A stretch of 64,000 nt of DNA. It comes from Bradyrhizobium diazoefficiens. Lineage in GTDB: Bacteria > Pseudomonadota > Alphaproteobacteria > Rhizobiales > Xanthobacteraceae. The notes below the pieces were generated by a model. It was not told the origin of the DNA, ran no database searches, and worked only from the letters and a program-made list of their open reading frames with translations. The stretch is taken from NCBI RefSeq assembly GCF_016612535.1, contig NZ_JAENXS010000002.1:1426001-1490000 (forward strand), read 5' to 3'. Shown here piece by piece: positions 55,476 through 64,000 of the stretch. Within the stretch, counting starts at the first letter, position 1. Each line of letters begins with the position of its first letter. A program made the translations under genes and the position numbers.

Positions 55476-55631
55476 ATGAGCGAAGCACAATTTGGGCTGG
55501 TCACCGCAACGCCGATCATCATCGTCTTCGCAATCGCGCTGCGGAAGATGGGCGTGCTGTCAACCGTTGCAACGGTTTCGGCCGTGAGCCTATCCGTCGC
55601 AATCGCCACGATACTGTTCACCACGCAGTAA
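55476..55631 (+). CDS. Small hydrophobic protein divergent from nor operon
   Basis: 51-codon frame from ATG 55476 to TAA 55631, with a GGAG-type ribosome binding site 10 bases upstream. After a short polar N-terminus (MSEAQFG) it holds two hydrophobic stretches (VTATPIIIVFAIAL and VATVSAVSLSVAIATILF) separated by RKMGVLS, a likely two-helix membrane peptide. It shares the upstream region containing the FNR/NnrR box with norE, so it may be co-induced by NO or low oxygen. No family recognised. Confidence 0.55.
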   Translation: MSEAQFGLVTATPIIIVFAIALRKMGVLSTVATVSAVSLSVAIATILFTTQ

Positions 55632-55714
55632 CGCCGCCGTAGCCCGCATGACGCGAAGCTGAATGCAGGAACAGTGTCCCGGATTTCGCTTCGCTCCATC
55701 CGGGCTACGCCGCC
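55632..55714. repeat. Long imperfect inverted repeat (REP-like) after gguB
   Basis: Arms of 20 bases, 55639-55658 and 55689-55708, pair with three mismatches around a ~30-base loop. The right arm plus flank (CCCGGATTTCGCTTCGCTCC) is a sequence seen repeatedly in Bradyrhizobium-like genomes. It fills the space between the small divergent gene and the gguB stop and could end transcription from both sides. Confidence 0.65.
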
Positions 55715-56905
55715 TCACCGCCGCTGGTTATACACGTCGATGCACACCGCCCCGAGCAGCACCAGGCCCTTGATCACCTGCTGATAGTCGATGCCGATCC
55801 CGAGGATGGACATGCCGTTGTTCATCACGCCCATGATCATGGCGCCGACCACGGCGCCGCCGACGCGCCCGACGCCGCCATAGGCGGAGGCGCCGCCGAT
55901 GAAGCAGGCGGCGATGACGTCGAGCTCGAAGCCGAGGCCCGCTTTCGGGGTCGCGGTGTTGAGGCGGGCGGCAAAGACGAGGCCGGCGAGTGCGGCAAGC
56001 ACGCCCATGTTGACGAAGGTGAGGAAGGTCAACCGCTCGGTCTTGATGCCCGACAATTTTGCCGCCTTGGCATTGCCCCCGACCGCGTAGACCTGCCGGC
56101 CGATCACGGTGCGGCGGGTGACGAAGCCGTAGAGCGCGATCAGCGCGGTCATGATCACCAGCACGTTGGGCAGGCCGCGATGCGAGGCGATCAGATAGGT
56201 GAAATAGAGCACGGCGCAAGCGAGCACGATGCTCTTGCCCAGGAAGAACGCATAGGGCTCAACCTCGATACCGTGCGACACTTCACGCGTGCGGCTCTTG
56301 GCGCTGGCGTAGACCAGTCCCAACGCCAGCACAGCACCGATCAGCATCGAGGTCGGATGCAGTGTGCCGGCTTCGGGCAGCAATTCGGGAATGAAGCCCG
56401 ATGAGAGCTTCTGGAAGGTCGACGGGAACGGTCCGAGCGACTGGCCCTGCAACACCGCGAGCGCAAGGCCCTTAAACACCAGCATGCCGGCCAGGGTCAC
56501 GATGAAGGACGGGATCTTGAAATAGGCGACCCAATAGCCCTGCGCAGCGCCAATGGCCGCGCCGAGCACGAGGCAGGCGATGAAAGCGAGCGTGTAGTCG
56601 ACCTTGTAGCTCACCATCAGCACCGCCGCGACCGCGCCGACAAAGCCCGCTACCGAACCGACCGAGAGATCGATGTGGCCGGTGACGATCACCAGCAGCA
56701 TGCCCAGCGCCATGATGACGATGTAGCTGTTCTGGAGCACCAGATTGGTCAGGTTGAGCGGCTGGAGCAGCGTCCCACCGGTCATGACCTGAAAAAACAG
56801 CATGATCGCGATCAGCGACATCAGCATGCCGTAGTTGCGCAAATTGTTCTTGATGAAGCTGCCGTGGCGGCGCTCCTCCGGCAGCGAAACCGTCTTGTCG
56901 GTCAT
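55715..56905 (-). CDS. gguB: Multiple-sugar ABC transporter permease GguB
   Basis: 396-residue permease of the CUT2 (XylH/RbsC) class with ~10 or more transmembrane segments. MLLVIVTGHIDLSVGSVAGF, the VGGNAKAAKLSGI loop and CFIGGASAYGGVGRVGGAVVGA are family signatures. It overlaps gguA by 4 bases and completes the ChvE-GguA-GguB transporter for monosaccharides such as galactose, arabinose, glucose and xylose. Confidence 0.93.
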   Translation of the reverse strand: MTDKTVSLPEERRHGSFIKNNLRNYGMLMSLIAIMLFFQVMTGGTLLQPLNLTNLVLQNSYIVIMALGMLLVIVTGHIDLSVGSVAGFVGAVAAVLMVSYKVDYTLAFIACLVLGAAIGAAQGYWVAYFKIPSFIVTLAGMLVFKGLALAVLQGQSLGPFPSTFQKLSSGFIPELLPEAGTLHPTSMLIGAVLALGLVYASAKSRTREVSHGIEVEPYAFFLGKSIVLACAVLYFTYLIASHRGLPNVLVIMTALIALYGFVTRRTVIGRQVYAVGGNAKAAKLSGIKTERLTFLTFVNMGVLAALAGLVFAARLNTATPKAGLGFELDVIAACFIGGASAYGGVGRVGGAVVGAMIMGVMNNGMSILGIGIDYQQVIKGLVLLGAVCIDVYNQRR

Positions 56906-58479
56906 GGCCGCGATCCTCCCATCTCCGCGACCTCGGCCGCGCCGTTGCCATTGCTTCGTTCGTTGCGCATGATAGCGCGCATGATCTTTTCCTGCGTCGC
57001 CTCAGCGCCCGGGAACTCGCCGACGAAGGCGCCGTCGTTCATGACGCAGATGCGGTCGCAGATGCCGAGCAGCTCGGGCATCTCCGAGGAGATCACCACG
57101 ACGCCACGGCCGGCCTCCGCCAGCTCGTTGATGATACAGTAAATCTCGTATTTGGCACCGACGTCGACGCCCCGGGTCGGCTCGTCGAGGATCAGCACTT
57201 TTGGGTCGGTCATCAGCCATTTCGACAACACGACCTTCTGCTGGTTCCCACCGGAGAGCTGGCCGGTTTCCTGATAGACGTCGGAACAGCGGATGCGCAT
57301 GCGGTTGCGGTAATCGCTGGCCACCTTCAGTTCGGCGATGTCGTCGATCACCCTCCCCGGCGCAACCTGGTCGAGACTCGCAAGCGTAATGTTCTTGCGA
57401 ACGTCGTCGGCGAGGATCAGGCCGAGTTGCTTGCGGTCCTCGGTGACATAGGCAAGCCCGGCGTCGATCGCGGCGGCAACATTCGACAGCGCGATCTCAT
57501 GGCCTTCGAGGGCGATGCGGCCGCTGATATTGGTACCCCAGGACCGGCCGAACAGGCTCATGGCGAACTCGGTGCGGCCCGCCCCCATCAGCCCGGCGAT
57601 GCCGACGACCTCGCCGCGCTTGACGCCGAAATTGACGTTCTTGATGACCTGCCGTTCGGGATGAATGGGGTGATAGACCGACCAGTTGGTCACTTCGAGC
57701 ACGGGCTCGCCTATTTTCGCGCTGCGCTCGGGGAAACGATGGGCGAGATCGCGATTGACCATGCTGCGGATGATGCGGTCTTCCCGGATCGGCTCGGCGT
57801 GGCAATCGATGCTGTCGACGGTGCGGCCGTCGCGCAGCACGGTAATGTGGTCGGCGACGCGGGCAACCTCGTTGAGCTTGTGCGAGATCAGGATCGAGCC
57901 GATGCCCTGCCCGCGGAACGCCATCAGGCGTTCGAGCAGCGCGGCGCTGTCGGCCTCGTTGAGACTCGCGGTCGGCTCGTCCAGGATCAGCATCCGCACG
58001 CGCTTGGACAGCGCTTTCGCGATCTCGACCAGCTGCTGCTTGCCGACGCCGAGATCGGTGATCAGCGTATCCGGCGACTCCTTCAAGCCGACCTGCGCGA
58101 GCAGCTCGCGGGTGCGCCGGTAGACCTCATTGCGATCGATCACGCCGAGCCTCGACGGCGGATGAGAGAGAAAGATGTTTTCCGCGATCGACATCAGCGG
58201 GATCAGCGCCAGCTCCTGGTGGATGATAATGATGCCAAGCGCCTCGGAATCGTTGATATCACGGAAGCGGCGCTCCTCGCCCTCGAAGACGATGGTGCCT
58301 TCGTAGCTGCCTGCGGGATAGACGCCGCTCAGCACCTTCATCAAGGTCGACTTGCCGGCGCCATTCTCGCCGACGAGGGCGTGGATCTGCCCGGCCTCGA
58401 CCGAGAAATTGACGTCGCGCAGCGCCTGCACACCCGAAAAGCTCTTGCTGACGTTACGCATCTCCAGCATGGCGGTCAT
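56902..58479 (-). CDS. gguA: Multiple-sugar ABC transporter ATPase GguA
   Basis: 525-residue CUT2 ATPase with two ABC domains. The first has Walker A GENGAGKST, signature-region VGKQQLVEIAKAL and Walker B LILDEPTASL. The second has a degenerate Walker A (GLMGAGRTEF), signature LSGGNQQKVVLSKWL and Walker B LILDEPTRGVD; this asymmetry is normal in the family. It overlaps gguB by 4 bases and lies 65 bases after chvE with a strong hairpin between. Confidence 0.94.
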   Translation of the reverse strand: MTAMLEMRNVSKSFSGVQALRDVNFSVEAGQIHALVGENGAGKSTLMKVLSGVYPAGSYEGTIVFEGEERRFRDINDSEALGIIIIHQELALIPLMSIAENIFLSHPPSRLGVIDRNEVYRRTRELLAQVGLKESPDTLITDLGVGKQQLVEIAKALSKRVRMLILDEPTASLNEADSAALLERLMAFRGQGIGSILISHKLNEVARVADHITVLRDGRTVDSIDCHAEPIREDRIIRSMVNRDLAHRFPERSAKIGEPVLEVTNWSVYHPIHPERQVIKNVNFGVKRGEVVGIAGLMGAGRTEFAMSLFGRSWGTNISGRIALEGHEIALSNVAAAIDAGLAYVTEDRKQLGLILADDVRKNITLASLDQVAPGRVIDDIAELKVASDYRNRMRIRCSDVYQETGQLSGGNQQKVVLSKWLMTDPKVLILDEPTRGVDVGAKYEIYCIINELAEAGRGVVVISSEMPELLGICDRICVMNDGAFVGEFPGAEATQEKIMRAIMRNERSNGNGAAEVAEMGGSRP

Positions 58480-58502
58480 CGGTTTTGTTCCATCTGTCAG
58501 GT

Positions 58503-58530
58503 CCCTCTCCCCGCAAGAACGGGGAGAGGG
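58503..58530 (-). other. Hairpin between chvE and gguA
   Basis: Perfect 11-base stem (ccctctccccg / cggggagaggg) with a CAAGAA loop, 15 bases after the chvE stop. It probably protects or partly terminates the chvE message so that more binding protein than ATPase/permease is made. The sequence also resembles half of the REP-like element at 47.9 kb. Confidence 0.6.
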
Positions 58531-58544
58531 AGAAAGAGAAGTTC

Positions 58545-59618
58545 TTACTGGAATTGCGACTTCTTGTAGTAGCCGCTGTCAACCAGAACCTTCTCCCAAT
58601 TGTCCTTGTAGACCACGACCGGCTTGAGCAGATACGAGGGAACGGTCTTGACGCCGTTCTCGTAGGTCTTGGTGTCGTTCACAGTGACCTGCTTGCCGGC
58701 GAGCGCGGCATCGACCATGTCGGCGGTTACCTTGGCGAGATCACGGGTATCCTTGAAGATGGTGGAATACTGGTCTCCGCGCAGCATGGCCTTGATCGAC
58801 GGCACTTCGGCGTCCTGGCCCGAGATGATCGGCATCGGCTGGTCGGCGCTGCCGTAGCCGACGCCCTTCAACGAGGAGATGATGCCGATCGAAATGCCGT
58901 CATAGGGCGACAATACGGCATTGATCTTCTTGTTGCCGTAGTAGGCGCTGAGCAGATTGTCCATGCGCGCCTGGGCGGTAGCGCCGTCCCAGCGCAAGGT
59001 CGCGACCTTGTCCATGCCCATCTGGCCGGAGACGACCACGAGCTTGCCGCTGTCGATATAGGGCTTCAGCACGCTCATCGCGCCATTGTAGAAGAAGTAG
59101 GCGTTGTTGTCGTCGGGCGAGCCGCCGAACAGCTCGATGTTGAACGGGCCCTTGCCTTCCTTGAGGCCAAGCCCCTTCTCGATCGACTGCGCCTGCAGCA
59201 CGCCGACCTGGAAATTGTCGAAGGTCGCGTAGTAATCGACATTCGGCGTGCCGCGGATCAGGCGGTCATAGGCGATCACGATGATGCCCTTGGCCTTGGC
59301 CTGCTTGAGCACGTCCGACAGCGTGGTGCCGTCGATGGCGGCGATCACCAGCGCCTTCGCGCCCTTGGTCACCATGTTCTCGACCTGCGAAAGCTGGTTC
59401 GGGATGTCGTCTTCGGCATATTGCAGGTCGGTGTTGTAGCCGCGCTCCTTCAAGGTCTTGACCATGTTGTTGCCGTCGTCGATCCAGCGCGCCGAGGATT
59501 TTGTCGGCATCGCGATGCCGACCGTTGCCTTCTCCTGCGCGGAGGCGGTAACGCCTGCGGCCATCGTTGCGGCGCCGGCGAGCGCCAATGCGAGAAATGT
59601 CGTCTTCAACTTCAACAT
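58545..59618 (-). CDS. chvE: Periplasmic multiple-sugar-binding protein ChvE
   Basis: 357-residue type I periplasmic binding protein. The signal peptide covers 1-27 (ending TASAQE). [21 protein letters not shown] at the mature N-terminus, [16 protein letters not shown] and SPYDGISIG are ChvE/xylose-binding features. In Agrobacterium ChvE also presents sugars to the VirA sensor; here the transport role with GguAB is certain from context and any sensory role is open. Confidence 0.94.
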   Translation of the reverse strand: MLKLKTTFLALALAGAATMAAGVTASAQEKATVGIAMPTKSSARWIDDGNNMVKTLKERGYNTDLQYAEDDIPNQLSQVENMVTKGAKALVIAAIDGTTLSDVLKQAKAKGIIVIAYDRLIRGTPNVDYYATFDNFQVGVLQAQSIEKGLGLKEGKGPFNIELFGGSPDDNNAYFFYNGAMSVLKPYIDSGKLVVVSGQMGMDKVATLRWDGATAQARMDNLLSAYYGNKKINAVLSPYDGISIGIISSLKGVGYGSADQPMPIISGQDAEVPSIKAMLRGDQYSTIFKDTRDLAKVTADMVDAALAGKQVTVNDTKTYENGVKTVPSYLLKPVVVYKDNWEKVLVDSGYYKKSQFQ

Positions 59619-59691
59619 GCTTCACTCCCTTTGGGTGTCTGACTGTTTCTTAAGTCGTCGAGAACGTCGGTAGAGGTCGGCTTCGGATCTC

Positions 59692-60573
59692 CTATGCGAG
59701 CTTGACGTCGGGCTCCGCGCGACCGCGCGCGGATGCGTGTAACAGAAAAGTGCAGCCGGCTTGCGGATCGGCGGCGCGGGCCTCGGCGTCCATATCCTGC
59801 CACGCGGATGTGACGAGCAGGCGCGACAGATCCGGGCCGACAAAGGCGGGACAACTCGCCTGCTTGGCCGGCACGCGCAACGAGCGCAGACGCTCGCCTT
59901 GCGGGGAATAGACATCGACGCGGCTGGCACCCCAGCAGGCGTTCCATATCTGCCCGTCGGCGTCGCACACCGAGCCGTCGAGCCCGCCGATGCCGGTGTG
60001 GCGCAGCAGCACCTCCGGCTCGCCGCGCGGCAGGCCGGTGGCGGGATTGAGCGGCACCGCATAGAGCACGGCGCGCGCGGTATCGGTGAAGTAGCCGGTC
60101 GCGCCATCCGGCGAGAAGCAGATCGAGTTGGGAATGCTGATGCCGGGAAACAGCGTCGAGATCTTGCCACGGTGGAGCGCGTAGATGGCGCCGGCCCCTC
60201 GCTCGGCCTTGCGGCCCATGGTGCCGATCCAGAACGTGCCGGATTGGTGCACGCGGCAATCATTGGAGCGCGTGGCGGGATTATCCGCTTCGAGCGGCCG
60301 GAACAGCGTCATTGCACCATCGACGCGCGCGCGGATGTAAAGCCCGTCCTCCGCGACGATCAGCTGGCGCTCGGCATCGATCCGCCCGAGCGCGCTCGCC
60401 ATCCGGCCGAGCGCGTGGACGCGGACCGCGCCGCTGCCGAGATTTGCCTCGAACAGGCGCCCTTCGCGGATGTCAAACCACCATGCGGTATCGGTGGTGA
60501 CGTCATAGGTCGGCCCTTCGCCGAGATGACAAGGATGGTCGGAGAGGACGGAGGTCGGCACCTCTTCCGTCAT
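59692..60573 (-). CDS. SMP-30/gluconolactonase family sugar lactonase
   Basis: 293-residue six-bladed beta-propeller lactonase. GEGPTYD near residue 19 supplies the metal-binding Glu. SNDCRVHQSGTFWIGTMG gives the substrate-loop Asn, ISIPNSICFSPDG the second Asn, and GGLDGSVCDADG the catalytic Asp. It hydrolyses an aldonolactone made by the adjacent dehydrogenase, most likely L-arabinono- or D-galactonolactone. It overlaps the mutarotase gene by 4 bases. Confidence 0.9.
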   Translation of the reverse strand: MTEEVPTSVLSDHPCHLGEGPTYDVTTDTAWWFDIREGRLFEANLGSGAVRVHALGRMASALGRIDAERQLIVAEDGLYIRARVDGAMTLFRPLEADNPATRSNDCRVHQSGTFWIGTMGRKAERGAGAIYALHRGKISTLFPGISIPNSICFSPDGATGYFTDTARAVLYAVPLNPATGLPRGEPEVLLRHTGIGGLDGSVCDADGQIWNACWGASRVDVYSPQGERLRSLRVPAKQASCPAFVGPDLSRLLVTSAWQDMDAEARAADPQAGCTFLLHASARGRAEPDVKLA

Positions 60574-61646
60574 GGCGCCCTCACTGCGAAGCGATAGACG
60601 GTGTGATGCCGGTAGATGCCGCCGGGATCGAGGCGCGGGCTGGGGAAGTCCGGCCGGTTCGGCGAATTCGGCCACATCTGCGGTTCCAGGCAAATCGCAT
60701 CCGACTGCCGGATCAGCTTGCCGCCCTTGCCCGAGATCGTGCCGTCGAGATAGTTGCCGGAATAGACCTGAAGGCCGGGCTGATCGGTAAGCAGCTCCAT
60801 GATCCGTCCCGAGCGCGGCGCCTCGAGCCGCGCCGCGAGCGCGAGCTTGCCATCGCGCGCGAGACAGTAAGTGTGATCGTAGCCCTTGCCATTGCGCAAT
60901 TGCGGGTCGCTCTCGCGGATGCGCGCGCCGACCGGGCGTGCTTCGCTAAAATCGAACGGCGTGCCCGCCACCGCGCGCGGCGGCTCGGGCAGCGGAATGG
61001 CGGTGGGGTCGATGGCGAGGAAGTGCTCGGCGGCGACCGTGAGCTTGTGATCGAGGATGGGCGTGCCGGACGTGGCGCCTTCCAGATTGAAGAAGCTGTG
61101 GTTGGTCAGGTTGACGATGGTCGGACGGTCGGTCCGCGCCTCCATCATGAGAGAAAGCTCGGTCGGGCCGGTGACACTGTAGGTCAGGCGCACGTCGAGC
61201 TTGCCGGGATAATTTTCTTCGCCGTCCGGGCTCGTGTAGGTCAGCGTGACCGCAGGCTTGGCGCCATCGTCGATCTCGGCAATGTCCCAGAGCTTGCAGT
61301 CGAAACCGTCGAGGCCGCCGTGCAGCGCATTCGGGCCGTTGTTGACGGGAAGCTGGAAGGTTTCGCCATCGAGCGAAAACTGCCCGTTGGCAATGCGGTT
61401 GGCGTAGCGGCCGACGGTGGCGCCAAAGAACTTCCGTTCGGCGAGATAGCCGGCGAAGGCGTCATGGCCGAGCACGACATCGTCGGTACCGCCCTTGGCG
61501 GCCGGCGCGATCAGCGCCTGGATCACCGCGCCATGGGTGATGATCCGGGCTTCGAAGCCGCCCTCGCCGCGCAGCGCGATGCGCTCGACATTGCGGCCGT
61601 CCGGCAGCGTTCCGAAAACATCTTTTGTTATTTTCGAGCCAGCCAT
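60570..61646 (-). CDS. galM: Aldose 1-epimerase (mutarotase)
   Basis: 358-residue galactose mutarotase fold. GRYANRIANGQF and NNGPNALHGGLDGFD bind the sugar. The catalytic His is in LTNHSFFNLEG and the base Glu in the C-terminal AICLEPQMWPNSPN region. It interconverts alpha and beta anomers to feed the neighbouring 1-dehydrogenase. It overlaps the lactonase and starts 2 bases after the dehydrogenase. Confidence 0.94.
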   Translation of the reverse strand: MAGSKITKDVFGTLPDGRNVERIALRGEGGFEARIITHGAVIQALIAPAAKGGTDDVVLGHDAFAGYLAERKFFGATVGRYANRIANGQFSLDGETFQLPVNNGPNALHGGLDGFDCKLWDIAEIDDGAKPAVTLTYTSPDGEENYPGKLDVRLTYSVTGPTELSLMMEARTDRPTIVNLTNHSFFNLEGATSGTPILDHKLTVAAEHFLAIDPTAIPLPEPPRAVAGTPFDFSEARPVGARIRESDPQLRNGKGYDHTYCLARDGKLALAARLEAPRSGRIMELLTDQPGLQVYSGNYLDGTISGKGGKLIRQSDAICLEPQMWPNSPNRPDFPSPRLDPGGIYRHHTVYRFAVRAP

Positions 61647-61648
61647 GT

Positions 61649-62575
61649 TCAGTCCACAAATGGTTCGACCAGAGTGCGCTTGCCGAGCAGAAAGGCGTCG
61701 GCGACGAGGCGAAGCGGCGCCAGATCGACGTCGCTCGTTCCGGTGGCGGCGAGCGCGACAAAGCGCCGGTACAGCTCGCGATATTCCTGATCGGGCGCGT
61801 CGGCAACAACCTTGTCGTCAACCGCCATGATCCTGCCGCCGCGGGACAAAATCATCCGCCCCTGATCGGTTTCCGCGACGATATCCCAGCTCTGCGGCCC
61901 GGTCTGGCGGAAGTCGAACTCGGCCGTAATCGGCAGGCCGCCGATATCGGTCAGCGTCAAATTGGCGGCAATCGGCGACTGGCAATTGGCTGGAAAGGCA
62001 AGCTCTGCCGCCGTGACGAACACCGGCTTCGGCAGGATGCGGGTCAGGATCGACAGCGCGTTGATGCCGGGATCGAACACGCCGAGCCCGCCGGGCTCCC
62101 AGATCCAAGCCTGACCGGGATGCCAGACGCGGACGTCTTCCTTCCAATTGATGTGCACCGACTTGATCCGGCGCGCAGCCAGCCATTCGCGGGCCGGCTC
62201 GACCGCCGGCGCATGGCGCGAATGCCAGGTCGCAAACAGCGTGCGCTTGGCCTCCGTCGCCATCGCGGTCAGCGGATCGAGCTCGGAGACGCCGATGCCG
62301 GGCGGTTTCTCGAGCATGACATGCTTGCCGGCGGCAAGCGCGGCCGCGGCCTGGGCGCGTCGCACCTGCGGCGGCGTGCACAGCGACACCGCATCGATCG
62401 GCGGCCCCTTCTCCAGCAGCTCCTCGATGGTCGCAAAATGCGGCAATTCGGGCAGTGAAGCGTTGCGGCTCGCGACTGCGGCGAGCATCGCGCCCGGCGT
62501 CGCGGCGATCGCGCCGACATGCTGGTCGCGCGCGATCTTGCCGAAGCCGACGATGGCGATGCGAAATTCAGTCAC
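61649..62575 (-). CDS. Gfo/Idh/MocA oxidoreductase, D-galactose/L-arabinose 1-dehydrogenase-like
   Basis: 308 residues with an N-terminal Rossmann fold (IVGFGKIARDQH), VSLCTPPQVRRAQAAAALAAG, the conserved EKPPG at 89-93 and a WHSRHAPAVEPAREWL stretch. This combination, with WKEDVRVWHPGQAW, resembles the galactose 1-dehydrogenase (Gal) and Azospirillum L-arabinose 1-dehydrogenase group. It oxidises the aldose to the 1,4-lactone taken by the lactonase. It overlaps the GntR gene by 4 bases. Confidence 0.88.
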   Translation of the reverse strand: MTEFRIAIVGFGKIARDQHVGAIAATPGAMLAAVASRNASLPELPHFATIEELLEKGPPIDAVSLCTPPQVRRAQAAAALAAGKHVMLEKPPGIGVSELDPLTAMATEAKRTLFATWHSRHAPAVEPAREWLAARRIKSVHINWKEDVRVWHPGQAWIWEPGGLGVFDPGINALSILTRILPKPVFVTAAELAFPANCQSPIAANLTLTDIGGLPITAEFDFRQTGPQSWDIVAETDQGRMILSRGGRIMAVDDKVVADAPDQEYRELYRRFVALAATGTSDVDLAPLRLVADAFLLGKRTLVEPFVD

Positions 62576-63348
62576 GCTTGTTCTCCACTTTCCGCGGACG
62601 GCCGCGGCTCGGCGGGGGCCGTCTCGATCACGGTGCCCTCGTGACGGCGCATGCCGTTGTGAATGACATAGACCATCGCCTCCGACGCCGTCTCGGCATC
62701 GCCAGCTGCGATCGCATCGACGATCTTCTGATGCCAGAGCAGCACGGTGTCGCGGTCCTCCGGCTCGACCGGGGCACTGAGCAGGAACGAGGCGCGCAAC
62801 GCGGCCTCGATCACATGCCCGATCGAGCGCATGAACAGATTACCCGATGCCCGCGCCACCGCAACATGCAGCGCGAGATCGGCATCGGCAAAGCTGACCG
62901 AATCGGACGCCTCGAGCCGCATGCGTTCCATGCAGCGGCGAAGTTCGGCGACATCAGCCTCCGACCGCTGCTTCGCCGCCAGCACCGCCGCCCGCGGCTC
63001 GACCGCGAGACGGATCTCGGCGAGGTCGTTGAGGAAGCGTTTGTCGATGCCGGCATCGAGATGCCAGGCCAGGACGTCGGCGTCGAACATGTTCCAGGCC
63101 GTGCGCTCGCGCACGACGGTGCCGACCCGCGCCTTCGTGGTCAGAAGCCCCTTGGCGACCAGCGTCTTCACACTTTCGCGCAACACCGGCCGTGACACGC
63201 CGAACATTGCGGTCAGCTCGGCATCGCCCGGCACCCGCGTTCCTTCCGCGTAACGGCCCGCGATGATGTCGACACCGATCGAGCGCGCCACCTCCGCGTG
63301 GTTGGAGTGAGCCCGTCGTGTCGGGATGACGACGATGCGCGAGGTCAT
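62572..63348 (-). CDS. GntR-family (FadR subfamily) transcriptional regulator
   Basis: 258 residues: winged helix at ~20-85 (RVPGDAELTAMFGVSRPVLRESVKTLVAKGLLTTKARVG is the recognition region) and an all-helical FCD ligand domain from ~105 with ADLALHVAVARASGN. It lies within the sugar operon, overlapping the permease and dehydrogenase by 4 bases each, so it is probably an autoregulated repressor released by galactose, arabinose or a derived acid. Confidence 0.92.
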   Translation of the reverse strand: MTSRIVVIPTRRAHSNHAEVARSIGVDIIAGRYAEGTRVPGDAELTAMFGVSRPVLRESVKTLVAKGLLTTKARVGTVVRERTAWNMFDADVLAWHLDAGIDKRFLNDLAEIRLAVEPRAAVLAAKQRSEADVAELRRCMERMRLEASDSVSFADADLALHVAVARASGNLFMRSIGHVIEAALRASFLLSAPVEPEDRDTVLLWHQKIVDAIAAGDAETASEAMVYVIHNGMRRHEGTVIETAPAEPRPSAESGEQA

Positions 63349-64000
63349 GAGACGGCTCCCGCGCGCTTCGCCACCGGCCGGCGCGCCAGCGCGACCAGCC
63401 CTTGCTGCAAGGCAATGAAGACGAACAGCAAGACGCCGGTCGCGATCTTGGTCCACCAGCTCGACAGCGTGCCGTCGAAATTGATGTAGGTCTGGATCAT
63501 GCCCTGGATCAGCACGCCGAGGAAGGTGCCGATCACCGAGCCCTGCCCGCCCGTCAGCAACGTGCCGCCGATGACCACGGCCGCGATGCTGTCGAGTTCG
63601 ACGCCGACCGCCGAGAGCGAGTAGCCCGCGCTGGTGTAGAAGGAGAAGACGATGCCGGCGATGCCGGCGAGCAGGCTCGAAAGCATGTAGATTTTGATCG
63701 TCATCTTGCCGACCGCGACGCCCATCAGGCTCGCGGTCGACCGGCCGCCGCCAAGTGCGTAGACGTTGGCGCCGAACCGGGTGAGACGCAACAACAAAGC
63801 GCCGCCGATCACGATCGCGAGCATGATGATGGCGATCGCGGTCAGCCGCCCGCCGCCGGGCATGCGCAACGCGAAGTCGGACACGGTCGAGTAGACCGGC
63901 GCAGTGATCGGCACCGATTCCGTCGACAGCAGGAAGCTGGCGCCGCGCGCCAAAAACATGCCGGCGAGCGTCACGATGAAGGGCGGCAGGTCGAAAACAT
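63345..64000 (-). CDS. Sugar ABC transporter permease (YjfF-like), N-terminus outside window
   Basis: C-terminal ~218 residues of a CUT2 permease; the frame is open to the right edge (DLPPFIVTLAGMFLARG at the visible end). It contains NVYALGGGRSTASLMGV, VIGGTLLTGGQGSVIGTFLGV and LVALARRPV. It resembles YjfF/YtfT galactofuranose permeases. A second sugar transporter therefore lies immediately to the right, and this operon is distinct from chvE-gguAB. Confidence 0.9.
   Translation of the reverse strand, partial: VFDLPPFIVTLAGMFLARGASFLLSTESVPITAPVYSTVSDFALRMPGGGRLTAIAIIMLAIVIGGALLLRLTRFGANVYALGGGRSTASLMGVAVGKMTIKIYMLSSLLAGIAGIVFSFYTSAGYSLSAVGVELDSIAAVVIGGTLLTGGQGSVIGTFLGVLIQGMIQTYINFDGTLSSWWTKIATGVLLFVFIALQQGLVALARRPVAKRAGAVS

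Overview
The window looks like chromosomal DNA of an alphaproteobacterium of the Bradyrhizobium type. The support is uniformly high G+C, the oxygen-dependent (cobG/cobN-type) cobalamin pathway, a cytochrome c nitric oxide reductase operon, a ChvE-GguAB sugar transporter, SmoE-type polyol uptake genes, and dispersed palindromic repeats of the kind common in Bradyrhizobium. The genus is an inference; no rRNA or tRNA gene was seen.

Region 1 (1-23.9 kb) is a nearly complete cobalamin locus. A TonB-dependent receptor behind a B12 riboswitch is followed by an alpha-ribazole-phosphatase-like gene. A long minus-strand series then reads, in transcription order, DUF1636-cobW-cobN-cobG-cobH-cobI-cobJ, [cobK on the opposite strand], cobL-cobE-cobM-cobB-cobA-cobF-cobT, mostly joined by 4-base overlaps. 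A second B12 riboswitch precedes this series, with a hairpin that hides the first ribosome binding site. cobO-cobQ, cobC-cobD and cobP-cobV-bluB complete corrin adenosylation, amidation, aminopropanol attachment, nucleotide loop assembly and dimethylbenzimidazole synthesis. Of the cobaltochelatase only cobN is present; cobS and the chelatase cobT must lie elsewhere.

Region 2 (23.9-33.1 kb) is accessory in character. It holds a decayed ABC-transporter-type leader fragment, a secreted caspase-like protein with a duplicated cysteine-rich C-terminal part, and a TTG-start LysR regulator divergent from a hydroquinone-dioxygenase/esterase pair. A methyl-accepting chemotaxis protein gene broken by one extra base and a cupredoxin/di-haem peroxidase pair follow.

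Region 3 (33.1-49.7 kb) holds two catabolic transport operons on the minus strand. The first is amidase plus a peptide/nickel-class ABC transporter. The second is a polyol operon: SmoE-like binding protein, two permeases, ATPase, dehydrogenase, FGGY kinase and PfkB kinase. A SorC-family regulator and a HAD phosphatase lie just upstream. A 14-base near-palindrome occurs twice before the binding-protein gene and once before the phosphatase-regulator pair, and is a good candidate operator.

Region 4 (49.7-55.7 kb) is norEFCBQD, with norE apparently broken by one extra base, an FNR/NnrR-type box upstream, and an unannotated 51-residue membrane peptide gene on the other side of the box. Region 5 (55.7-64 kb) is chvE-gguA-gguB preceded by a galactose/arabinose oxidation set (permease fragment, GntR regulator, dehydrogenase, mutarotase, lactonase), running off the right edge.
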